From NCBI GenBank assembly GCA_019188255.1, contig JAETXT010000001.1:310001-374000 (forward strand): a stretch of 64,000 bases of DNA, given 5' to 3'. Numbering within the stretch: the first letter of the stretch is position 1; each line of letters starts with the position of its first letter. This document shows, one piece after another, positions 55,692-64,000 of the stretch. Origin of the DNA: Verticillium longisporum (Eukaryota > Ascomycota > Sordariomycetes > Glomerellales > Plectosphaerellaceae). A model generated the notes under the pieces. That model did not search any database. It was not told the origin of the DNA and was given only the letters and a program-made list of their open reading frames with translations. The translations under genes and the position numbers were made by a program.

Positions 55692-56996
55692 TCATCGGTA
55701 AAACACAGTCAGATCCCCCTGCGGCAGCGGCAACCTCTTGAGCTTGTCCATGATCTCTCCGTCCGCGAGGTCCCGCTCCGTGATGATCTGGTCAAACGAG
55801 TGACAGCCATCGGTATACTTTTGCAGCGGATCCGACGCCCCGCCGCCGCCGCCGCCACCACCACCACCTCCAGGCGTCGCCTGGCCCGTCGCCAGCGCGG
55901 CCAGGTACTGCTTGCTGACGACGTACTTGTGCACGCGATACAGGCAACCCTTGATGACGGCAAACTGGACGAAGCGGCGCACGTCGACGTGGCGCAGGAC
56001 GTCAAAGCCAGCCTCCTGGTGGCCGCGCAGCCACTCCATGACGGAGCGCCCGACACAGAAGCTCATCATGAGGCGCACGAGCTGGAAGCGGCCGACGCGC
56101 TGGGCGCCGACGGAGACGTAGGCGGCGCACTCGTCGAGCATGCCGTCGACGTCGGCGACAAAGTCGTGGATGCCCGGGGCGCGGGGCGCGTAGCAGGAGC
56201 CGAAGAAGAAGAGGTCGAGCAGCAGGACGACGTCGTAGTAGAGGAGGTGGCGCAGGGCGAGGGTGGCGAGGTCGAGCGAGACGTCGGCCTGCCAGGCGAT
56301 GCGGCGCACGTCCGAGACGCCGTCAATGTGGGCAATGACCTTTTGCAGCGTCAGGTCCCAGGTCGGGTCGACGATGGAGGCGAGCTTGGTCTTGGGCACG
56401 GGCACGTGCCAGCCGCGCACGAGCGGCGGCGGCGGGTGGTGCGGGAAGAGCTTCATGTTGATCGTGTTGGCGTCGTCGACGGGGATCATGCACTCGCCGT
56501 AGTTGTTGAGGTCCTCGCGGATGATCTCGAGGAGGCTCTCGATCGGCCGCCGGTTCTGGCTCTGGCTGTGGCCGTGGCCGGGGTGGCGCCCGTCGCGGTC
56601 GGCCTCCTGCTGGCTGAGGTACTCGTCCTGCTTCTCCATCTCGGCAAAGGTCACGGCGAGGCGGCGCACGACGCGTTCGTAGGGCGCCTGCTCGGCGTCG
56701 GCGTCGAGCACGAGGCCAAAGTTGAAGATGAACTCATTGCGCTGGTACTTGGCGTCGGGAATGAGCACGGGGAATCCCAGGACGGAGTATCGACCTTCTG
56801 GATCTTGCACCGTGAGAAATCGGTTGAAGAAGGCCTTGCGGGGGATGATGTACTCCTGGAGGACGTCAAAGTCGATGAGAGGCGGCTTGGCGGCAATGGT
56901 CGTCGGCGTCGGCACAATGCTGCCAGAAGGGGACTGGGCGACGATGATGGGGCCTTCGAGCGGCAAGAACCGCGCATAAAAGATGCCCTGAATCAT
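55692..56996 (-). CDS. NPR2: Nitrogen permease regulator 2 (SEACIT/GATOR1 subunit)
   Basis: A single exon of 434 residues. I take the ATG at 56996 (MIQGIFYARFLPLEGPIIVA), which matches the family start; the open frame further upstream has no ATG. Conserved Npr2 blocks are FYARFLPLEGP, VLGFPVLIPDAKYQRNEFIFNFGLV, MIPVDDANTINMKLFP, and the winged-helix C-terminal part (FVQFAVIKGCLYRVHKYV...KYTDGCHSFDQIITE). With Npr3 and Iml1 it forms the complex that restrains TORC1 when amino acids are scarce, at the vacuole. A run of 11 Gly (about 55843-55875) precedes the final conserved block, and a His/Gln-rich insert lies near the middle. Confidence 0.94.
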   Translation of the reverse strand: MIQGIFYARFLPLEGPIIVAQSPSGSIVPTPTTIAAKPPLIDFDVLQEYIIPRKAFFNRFLTVQDPEGRYSVLGFPVLIPDAKYQRNEFIFNFGLVLDADAEQAPYERVVRRLAVTFAEMEKQDEYLSQQEADRDGRHPGHGHSQSQNRRPIESLLEIIREDLNNYGECMIPVDDANTINMKLFPHHPPPPLVRGWHVPVPKTKLASIVDPTWDLTLQKVIAHIDGVSDVRRIAWQADVSLDLATLALRHLLYYDVVLLLDLFFFGSCYAPRAPGIHDFVADVDGMLDECAAYVSVGAQRVGRFQLVRLMMSFCVGRSVMEWLRGHQEAGFDVLRHVDVRRFVQFAVIKGCLYRVHKYVVSKQYLAALATGQATPGGGGGGGGGGGASDPLQKYTDGCHSFDQIITERDLADGEIMDKLKRLPLPQGDLTVFYR

Positions 56997-57618
56997 GATG
57001 ATGGCGGCATTGCCTCCCACAATGACAGCTGTTGGGTGAGCAGACTGTCTGGTGGGGAGATGGATGTTGGGGACGAGTCAAGATCCAGTGTCTTTCAGCA
57101 ACAGGGCCATTGTTGGGTCTGATGAAGTTGGCCAGCCCCACTTTCTGACTTTCTGTAGCCTCCTCCACATCACCACATCGCACTTGCGCTGCCAGATGGT
57201 TCCAGCTTGAGGCAGCAGCTTGAAGCACCTCGGCAAAATCTCGTCATGTCACAAACGGCCGGCAGCACATGCAAAGACGTCATGTCACAACGGCCGGCAG
57301 CACATGCAAAGACGCCATGTATCAAGAGTAGACTCCATTATCGTGGGCTGTGTAATGACATGCCTATCGTAATCGTGGATCATGACTCCCTTCCGACTGA
57401 GAAGGAGAGAATCGCAAAACCAAGCCCTCGACTGGCTTCGCAGGGCGCAGCACGTATGTATGTACATGAGAACCCGGGCTCCGCGCGCCTGAACCCTGTC
57501 CTAACCTGAAAACGGGCCTCCAAAAAACTACCGCGCAGAACAGTGCTCGTGTCAGCTCCCTCCCGCATTCCCCGCCTTTCCTCCTGCCCCGGTGCGCCCT
57601 CGCACTCGCCGTCCAACT
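56997..57618. other. Intergenic between NPR2 and DSK2
   Basis: About 620 bp without a gene. It contains a direct tandem duplication at 57243-57313. Confidence 0.5.
57243..57313. repeat. Tandem duplication of 35-36 bp
   Basis: 57243-57278 and 57279-57313 are the same sequence except that the first copy has AAA where the second has AA. Non-coding. Confidence 0.95.
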
Positions 57619-59017
57619 TCAACTGGAGAGGAGGTGCTCGACAGCACCCTGGACGCTGCCGCCGCTCCTTCGGAGAGCAGCAACGTTCCTATCAAAATCG
57701 TAGAACCCCATGTCGTTCAGCTGGCGCAGCTGATCGGCGTACCTCTCCTCAGGGGGCGGTTGTCGGGCGGTGCCGCGGGGCTGCCGAAGCCTCCTCCACC
57801 TCCGCCGCCGCCGAACATCTGCATCATCTGCTGCATCAACTCGGGGTTGAACTGGCCAAAGGGGTTGGCCGGCTGGCCCTGCCCAGGCTGCTCCTGGCCC
57901 GGGGTCTGGCCTTGAGGGTAGGGCGGCGGGTTGAAGAGGGCGGCAAAGGGGTTGGCCGGGGGCGGGCTTGGCGACGAAGGGTTGGCGCCGCCTGCAGCGT
58001 CACCTGTGGCACCGGGCGTGGCACCGGGCGTGGCACCAACCGGTCCGCGCGCGCCAGCAGTAGCACCCCCTGGGTTCATGGCACCGAGCATGGCCATCAT
58101 GCTGTTCATGTCGCCTCCGGGGAAGCCGCCGAGACCAGGGAGGGCGAAGGGGTTGGGCGCACCGCCGGCGGCGTTGCTGCCCGGGGTGCCGCCGGAAGCA
58201 GCGGCGTTGTCGGGTGTGTTGTCGGTGGCGCCGGGGGCGGGGAAGGGACTGGCGCCCTGGCCGCCCATCATGCCGCGCTGCATCCGCATGACGTTGCGGA
58301 GCATGTCCGGGTTGATCATCATCTGGCGCATGAAGGGGGACTGGATGATCTCGCGGGCGTTGGGCAGGTTGCGCAGCTGGGGGTTGCTCGCGATCATGTA
58401 GTCGATGAACCGGGGGTTGTCGAGGGCAGCATTCATGGTCTGCATCATGCTGGGGTCGTTGAGCATCTGAGCCATCTGGTCGTCGGAAGGGGGGGCGCCC
58501 ATCTAGACAGTGGAGGTCAGCATAAAAACTGCAGCAAACGTAGGCATACCGGAAGGAAGCAGGCAGGAAAGGAGATACTCACGCCTCCGTCAGCGCCAAA
58601 CATTTCACGGCTCGGCAGGTTGACGTGACCGGCGTACCGTGCGCCGGTGAGGCCGGCGAGGGGGTTGCTGCCGACACCGGCGCCCATGTTGCTGGGGACG
58701 GCAGCGGGGGCGGCGTTGGAGGAGGCATTGGCAGGCTGGGGCGTGGGGTTGGAGGCGGCCGACTTGACCATGTGGATGGTGTTGTTGGGCTTGATCTTGT
58801 AGGTGGCGAGCGTGTCGTCGTTCTTCATGACGCGACCCGAGTAGATCAGACGCTGGCGCTCGGCAGGCACGTTCTCGTATGCCTCGCCGGCCAGTGTCGT
58901 CTTGAGCTCGATGACGGTGGCGCCTTCGGACATGGTGATGGTGTGGATCTTGTCGCCGCCCGTCTTCACCTTGAAGGTGATCTGGGCGTCGCCGGAGCCT
59001 TCCGTGTTGTCGGCCAT
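57619..59017 (-). CDS. DSK2: Ubiquilin-type shuttle factor Dsk2, one frameshift before the UBA domain
   Basis: Exon 1 is 59017-58583 and exon 2 starts at 58502. The N-terminal ubiquitin-like domain spans about 13-85 (ITFKVKTGGDKIHTITMSEG...LIYSGRVMKNDDTLATYKI). Exon 2 has STI1-type repeats (MLNDPSMMQTMNAALDNPRF; NPQLRNLPNAREIIQSPFMR) and a Gly/Pro/Ala-rich, Met/Gln-rich linker. The frame then breaks in a five-base C run (57752-57756, read as G on the + strand). The expected C-terminal UBA domain (EERYADQLRQLNDMGFYDFD, then VAALRRSGGSVQGAVEHLL) follows one frame over, ending at a stop at 57619-57621. With one base supplied the length is 439 residues. Dsk2 carries ubiquitylated proteins to the proteasome. 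As written the protein would lack its UBA. Confidence 0.92.
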
Positions 59018-60742
59018 GGCAGAGCGGGAGCGTGGAGGGTTTATCTGTATTTGTATTGTCCCTTGGGGTGATCTTTGACGTTGCTGGCTGGCACTGATTG
59101 GCGTGGACGGTTGGGGTTGGGGGTTTGGAACAAGAGGGGTCGTTCGACGGGTGACGATACTGTTGAGGTGGGGGAGGGGAGAGGAAGGGGGGGAAGGCCA
59201 CGGAGGTGCCGGCGATGAACGAGATGAAGAGTGTTTGCCGCTCTGAGATGAGTTGCAGGCAAACGAGGTAAGACGACTCGGGAGGAGGTGGGTAGCAAAA
59301 GCGAGAAGAAATCGCAGGAGGCAAGAGAGAGAGAGGGATCAAGTAGAGGTGAGCGACGGCGATGGCAACAGCGAAGGCAAAAGCCAAAGCGGATCTCGGA
59401 GCTGGACAACCAGCACCTTCCACCTTCCACCACCGTCCAGCAGACTGACAGACTGACAGACTGACAGAATGGCAGACTGGCAGACTGGCGGACTGGCAGA
59501 CTGGCGGACTGGCGGACTGGCAGACTGGCGGACTGGCAGACTGGCGGACTGGCAGACTGGCGGACTGGCAGGCTGGAAGGGCGGAGAAGGGGGGGGAAGG
59601 GCGCAAGGATGAGGACAGGCGGCAGGAAGGCTGGGGCCAGGACCATGGCAGCGACAGTGGAGAAGTCTTGATAACAGGTGACGTGAGGGCCCCCAAGTCC
59701 CCCCGAGCCGCCCCCCGAACCCCCCAAGCCACACCCAAACAGAACCCTCGCAGGGGCGCTAACAGGAAAACGTGGGGCCTCGCAGTGGAGTGGCACCACG
59801 GATGCACCACAAATGTACCACACAGCTCCCCTGGTGGTTCAGCTTCACGTGGGCTGGCCGGGACCTACCTGCCTAGGTACCTAAGGCACCTGGCAGACAG
59901 AGTCGGTGACGGCTGTTGTCTCATTAGTAGATGCTAATGATGCTTGACACCTTCGCATCACCGGACTAGAGAGCATCTTGCAGACTCTGGCCAAAGCTGT
60001 GGCCCGGCGCTGCCAAACGCACAGGAGCCCCGACTCATGGCTTGTGCGACCTAGAGGTGCCCAAGACGGTTGGCTGCTGCAGGCCCCAAAGAGCACTCTC
60101 CGGGTTCCACGGCCGCCCATGTGTTTCTCTCGCTCGTTCGCTCACCTACCTGCTCCAACCCGACCCCCAGTGCCCAGGAGTTGGCTGACTGAGGCAGCTC
60201 TGCTGGCAGAATGGTTCGCCCGTCGATCAAGCGCATTGGCATGACTGTACCTTAGCTTGCTTCCCTGCCTTGCCTTACCTTAGGGTACCTACCTACGTAC
60301 CCAAGCAGGTACTATGTAGGAGGTAAGGTAGGAGGAGTGGGAAGGTGTCAGCCACAGACACACTGATTCGGCCACCAGCCACGGATGACAACAGTCCCCC
60401 AAACGGCCCCCGCCGCGGGCGACCACAGGCCTGGGGTCCCCAGAACGAATCGCGCTCGACTGTGCATTGACGCTGCTCCCCGATCTGGGGTTACGCCCGG
60501 CAACTGTATCGCTGAGCCTCGGCTGCCCCTCATGAGCTCCCTAAGCTCAATCCCCCCTTGAACGGAAGCTTCATCCAACTTCATCCTCATCTCTTCTGCG
60601 TATTCATGTCAACTGGTGACAACCATCTGCATTTCAATTGCGACTTGTAAAGCCATACACTCGGCGTTCAATCCGTCTTGATCTTCTCGTACTCTTCTAC
60701 CCCATCACCCCCTATACCATATACGCTACTTCCACCGCCAAC
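59018..60742. other. Intergenic between DSK2 and the oxidoreductase
   Basis: About 1.7 kb. The DSK2 side contains a 9-bp minisatellite (59448-59577), and CCTAGGTACC-type palindromes occur near 59870 and 60280-60330. No gene recognised. Confidence 0.5.
59448..59577. repeat. 9-bp minisatellite upstream of DSK2
   Basis: Units CAGACTGGC, CGGACTGGC and CAGACTGAC alternate for about 130 bp, about 14 copies with an 18-bp higher-order pattern. It lies 430-560 bp upstream of the DSK2 start codon. Confidence 0.93.
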
Positions 60743-61958
60743 ATGAGGGGCATTGAAGTCAAGGAATATGTCAAGGTACGGCGCCTTCCTCACCCAGCAG
60801 AGCATGCCACTGACTGAGACATTGCAGGGCCCCAAGGAGTTGAAGGTCACTGACCTGCCCGACCCCACGCCCAAGAACGACGAGTATCTCATCCAGGTCC
60901 ATGCCGCGGCGACCAACTTTTTCGATATCCTGCAGATCCAGGGCAAATATCAAAACCAGCCTCGTATGTTCCTCACTCATATGAGCTTGCTCTCTTTTTC
61001 TTGTGGTGGCATCTCCATTAACGAACCCTCAGCCTTCCCTTGGGTGGCAGGTGCCGAGTTCGCCGGCATCGTCCTGAAGACACCAGCCGGCGCCAAGTCG
61101 CCCAAGTTCCCCGTCGGCTCGCGCGTCTTTGGCGCAACCCAAGGCGCCTTCGCCACAAAGTGTGTCGCCAAGGAGGTCTCCTTGCTGCCCGTGCCCGAGG
61201 GCTGGTCCTTCCAGGCCGCCGCCGGCCTCTTCGTCACGGCCCCGACGAGCTACGGCGCCCTCGTCGTCCGTGCCGGCATCAAGAAGGGCGACTACGTCCT
61301 CATCCACGCAGCGGCCGGCGGTGTCGGTCTTGCTGCTGTGCAGGGTAGGCCACCAATTTATTTCTCCTTCTTTCTCCTTTTTTGGGGGGCACTGTTTTTA
61401 CCAGAGCTAACCAAAAAACCAGTCGCCAAGGCCTTCGGCGCAACCGTCATCGCAACAGCCTCGACCCCGCGCAAGCGTGAAATCGCCCTCTCCTACGGCG
61501 CCGACCACGCCATCGACACGGCCTCCAAAGACTGGCCCCAGGCCGTCAAGGCCCTGACGCCCGGCAAGCGCGGCGTCGACATAGTCTACGACCCCGTCGG
61601 CGCCGTCGACGCCTCGACAAAGTGCACCGCCTGGAACGGCCGCATCCTCGTCGTTGGCTTCGCCGCCGGCCAGATCGAAAAGGTCGCCATGAACAAGGTC
61701 CTGCTCAAGAACATCAGCCTCGTCGGCATCCACTGGGGCCAGTACGCCAACCACGAGCCCCAGACCGTCGGCACCGTGTGGGACGGCATCATGCGGCTCG
61801 TCAAGGACGGCAAGATGCGCGGCACCGAGTTCTCCGACGAGCGCTACGACGGCCTCGAGAGGGTGCCGGCTGCGCTGACGGCGCTCGGCAGCAGGGGGAC
61901 CTGGGGCAAGGTTGTCGTCAAGGTGCCGCAGGAGGGGGAGCAGAAGAGCAAGCTGTAG
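60743..61958 (+). CDS. Zinc-type alcohol dehydrogenase/quinone oxidoreductase family (MDR) protein
   Basis: Exons are 60743-60775, 60828-60963, 61033-61344 and 61423-61958; all phases fit and the product has 338 residues. The start is MRGIEVKEYVK-GPKELKVTD. The GroES-like domain shows VHAAATNFFDILQIQGKYQNQP-PFPWVAGAEFAGIV and lacks the zinc-binding cysteine/histidine set, so it belongs to the quinone oxidoreductase side of the family. The Rossmann domain has the NADP-binding AAAGGVGLAAVQVAKAFGA motif and ends with WGKVVVKVP. It should reduce quinones or enones with NADPH. The natural substrate is unknown. The start is taken from the short first exon because the intron ends and frame agree with the conserved N-terminus. 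Confidence 0.9.
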
Positions 61959-62175
61959 ATCTTGTATATATGCAGTGGACGGTTGACGAATGTATCGAAT
62001 GGGATGAGATGTGTGCCCGGTGCGATGAGTGTGCAGGCGCCCCGCGGTTCTGTGCGTGCAGGCCCGTGTCCTCCTTCGTTTATTTGACATCTCCTTCCAG
62101 GCAGCACGCGAAGAACGCGCCCTGCCCTTCTTCTTCCCGACAACCAGGCTGCCAGGTCAACAATCAACAACACAC

Positions 62176-62292
62176 AGCCGCATAGCTCAATGGTAGAGCG
62201 CCTGGTTTCTCCCCCCCCCTAATCCGACCACGAAGACCTAACAGCATCATTACTCTTCCCAGGAGACGGTGGTTCGATTCCATCTGTGGCTA
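62176..62292 (+). tRNA. Intron-containing tRNA, probably Arg (TCT anticodon)
   Basis: The acceptor arms AGCCGCA (62176-62182) and TGTGGCT (62285-62291) pair with one G-U. The D arm is GCTC-AATGGTA-GAGC; the T arm is GGTGG-TTCGATT-CCATC. The anticodon stem CCTGG (62201-62205) pairs with CCAGG after an intron of about 45-48 bp. Reading the loop as TT-TCT gives an Arg anticodon at 62208-62210. A T tract follows (from about 62296) as Pol III terminator. The base after the anticodon would be C, at the start of a nine-base C run, where a purine is normal; the intron boundary or a base call may be off, so the anticodon is tentative. Confidence 0.78.
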
Positions 62293-62295
62293 ACT

Positions 62296-62301
62296 TTTTT
62301 C
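62296..62301 (+). terminator. RNA polymerase III terminator T tract after the tRNA
   Basis: A T run begins four bases after the discriminator of the tRNA gene. Confidence 0.65.
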
Positions 62302-62488
62302 TCGAGGGAGTGGAAAGTCTCCTGTATTATACCTTGCCTTGGCAGATTGAATAGTCCCTCATGCGAAGGCGAGTTTACGGTCAAATCGTATCATTCATGT
62401 CATCTATTCATGCCATCTCGCTCGTTCGCCCCCCTTTTCCTTAATCCAGTCCTTACCCTCAGGTCAGCAAACCCGTGGCTGGCATCTA

Positions 62489-64000
62489 TCATGAGCTCAC
62501 AAACTGCGCAAACTTCTGCACCACCTCCTTATCCACGTTGACCATCCACTCGTCCTGAAACTTCTGCTCGCCTCCCGCCCGCTGCACGAGATCCCGGACC
62601 CTCTCCATGACAAACTGCTTCGCCACGACACGGTGCAGCGGGTCGCTCTGGTAGAGCTCCCGGGCGCGGATGCTCTTGGGCGTGTCCCACTCGTCGCCCT
62701 CCTGCTCGGCCCAGACGAGGTTGTCAGATCCGTCGACAGCCCCGTCCTGCAGTTCCGCAATGGTGTCGGCCCACAAGCTCATGTAGTCCTGCAGCTTGCC
62801 GAGCGTCAGGTCCTGGACGGGGTTCGGCAGCTCCGTCAGCCGCGTGAGGCCCAGTAGCGTCAGCTTCTTGTGCTCGATGCGGTCCCAGCTCTCCATGTAG
62901 GAGAACCACTCGGTCGTCAGCCAGGGCCACACCTGCTGCTGCACGTCGCCAAAGGACGCCAGCATGTTGACGAAGAGCGTCGGGTCGGCATACGCGAGGC
63001 GCGCGAGAATGGCAAAGTAGTCGCCCTCGGTCACTGTGTTGAGCTTGGGGGACTTCTTGTTGGGACCGGTCGTCTGGTGAGCCTCCCACGCGTCGTGGAG
63101 CCTCTCGAGGATCTTCTTCAAGAAGCCCGTCTCGAGCATGTCTTGGATGACCACCGACACGCCGTTCGCGCCGCCGTACTCCTCGGCCGCCCTGATGAGG
63201 TACTCGATGCATCGCGTCGCGGCGTTGACCTGTTCCCTGCTCTTGACCTCGAGCGCCCCCGAGAGCGCGGTCAAGAAGGGACGGCGCAGTGTGTCCTCCA
63301 GCACGGCCCCAGGCGCAAGAATGATGTACGCCTCGACCGCTTCTAGTGCCATGCCGGCCGTCTCGGGGCTGTACTCCAGGATCGGGAGCAGCAAGGGGGC
63401 GATGCTGACAATCTCCGTGGAGACGGGTGGATTGCTCTGCGACAGGATAGAGTTCCAGAGGTCAAGCACATCGTCAATGAGAGAGGTATGGAGCTCAGAC
63501 GTCGGGTGCGCGACTTCTGTGATAAGTGGCACCATCAAGGGGTGGAATCGCTGCGATTCGGTGCCCATCGATGTGACGAGAGCGCTGAAGACGGCAACGA
63601 TGGCAGTCTTCGCCATGAATTCCTGGTTGCCAACAACTTGGAATACCTCTACGATCGCGCCCACGATGGAATCAGCAAATGGTGTGACATGGGCTTCCAA
63701 CCTCGTCACTACCAGTCTCATCGTCTCCAAGAGGGCGAGTCGCGTCTCATCAACGCTGACGTTTCGGATGAGCTGGGTGAGTTGTTCCAGGATATGAGGG
63801 GCATGCGGCACAAAGTTGTCGACGCTAAAGTCGAGCTCGTCCACAATCATCTGTAGGTTTCGGGCAGCCGAAATCAGCACGACAATGTCGTTGCCCTCGG
63901 CGTTGGGGTCCATGAAGTGACGGAAGATGCCATACACGATGGCGCGGCTTTCATTTGACACGTTGTGGAACACCCACTGTCCCAGGAGCATGGATATCCG
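62489..64000 (-). CDS. Importin-11/Kap120-type karyopherin, C-terminal part (5' end beyond the window)
   Basis: The frame is open from the right edge (64000) to the stop at 62489-62491, at least 503 residues. It is entirely helical-repeat in character, the HEAT-repeat pattern of beta-karyopherins: YGIFRHFMDPNAEGNDIVVLISAARNLQMIVDELDF..., LGLTRLTELPNPVQDLTLGKL, and a C-terminal helix with the charged tail DEWMVNVDKEVVQKFAQFVSS. The order of conserved blocks fits Kap120/importin-11, which imports ribosomal and nuclear proteins; importin-7/8 types are the main alternative. The N-terminal importin-beta domain is outside the window. Confidence 0.82.
   Translation of the reverse strand, partial: RISMLLGQWVFHNVSNESRAIVYGIFRHFMDPNAEGNDIVVLISAARNLQMIVDELDFSVDNFVPHAPHILEQLTQLIRNVSVDETRLALLETMRLVVTRLEAHVTPFADSIVGAIVEVFQVVGNQEFMAKTAIVAVFSALVTSMGTESQRFHPLMVPLITEVAHPTSELHTSLIDDVLDLWNSILSQSNPPVSTEIVSIAPLLLPILEYSPETAGMALEAVEAYIILAPGAVLEDTLRRPFLTALSGALEVKSREQVNAATRCIEYLIRAAEEYGGANGVSVVIQDMLETGFLKKILERLHDAWEAHQTTGPNKKSPKLNTVTEGDYFAILARLAYADPTLFVNMLASFGDVQQQVWPWLTTEWFSYMESWDRIEHKKLTLLGLTRLTELPNPVQDLTLGKLQDYMSLWADTIAELQDGAVDGSDNLVWAEQEGDEWDTPKSIRARELYQSDPLHRVVAKQFVMERVRDLVQRAGGEQKFQDEWMVNVDKEVVQKFAQFVSS

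Noticed and set aside
1..64000. CRISPR arrays, prokaryotic operons or phage genes
   Set aside because: Spliceosomal introns, fungal nuclear genes and a Pol III-type tRNA show this is eukaryotic nuclear DNA; the tandem repeats lack unique spacers.

Overview
The window is nuclear DNA of a filamentous ascomycete, most likely a sordariomycete and possibly a member of Hypocreales. The evidence is short introns (about 50-160 bp) with GT..AG ends and CTNAC branch points, orthologues typical of fungi (Rix7, Npr2, Pex2, Vps20, Dsk2, Ate1), a LysM/CBM18/GH18 chitinase of the fungal killer-toxin-like type, and intergenic DNA rich in the palindrome CCTAGGTACC. No prokaryotic signals are present. The genus is a guess.

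Layout. 1-251: 5' end of a mitochondrial ribosomal protein gene (probably uL3m). 1.4-9.9 kb: a secreted-protein locus made of a 262-residue secreted basic protein, a 1,388-residue killer-toxin-like chitinase and a divergently transcribed LysM protein. 11.2-13 kb: a pyruvate decarboxylase-type enzyme. 13.3-19.8 kb: an accessory island with a GLEYA adhesin gene whose first intron contains a 1.86 kb Fot1/pogo transposon; related ~115 bp repeats lie on both sides. 20.7-39.4 kb: housekeeping genes (LYR protein, mitochondrial carrier, DUF2293 protein, VPS20, RIX7, CYC1, a mitochondrial membrane protein, RRP42, ATE1). 39.4-49.9 kb: gene-poor, repeat-rich DNA with a SprT-like protease, a tail-anchored-like small protein and a 60-residue secreted cysteine peptide that is visible only after splicing. 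49.9-64 kb: dense housekeeping (PEX2, SDH4, MSY1, NPR2, DSK2, a zinc-type oxidoreductase, an intron-containing tRNA, and an importin running off the end).

Main observations. (1) The 1.4-9.9 kb locus resembles a zymocin-like module (chitinase carrier, candidate cargo, LysM chitin-binding partner). (2) The pogo element sits exactly at the branch-point TA of a 55-bp intron; removing it restores an ordinary intron joining a signal-peptide exon to the adhesin body. (3) Seven frameshifts, all explained by one missing base in a short homopolymer, affect five otherwise well-preserved host genes (PDC, DUF2293, ATE1, SprT-like, DSK2) and the transposase (twice). This points to sequence error rather than widespread pseudogenisation. 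(4) Several genes are recoverable only by joining exons across frames. Exon coordinates are given in the entries; all were derived by eye.
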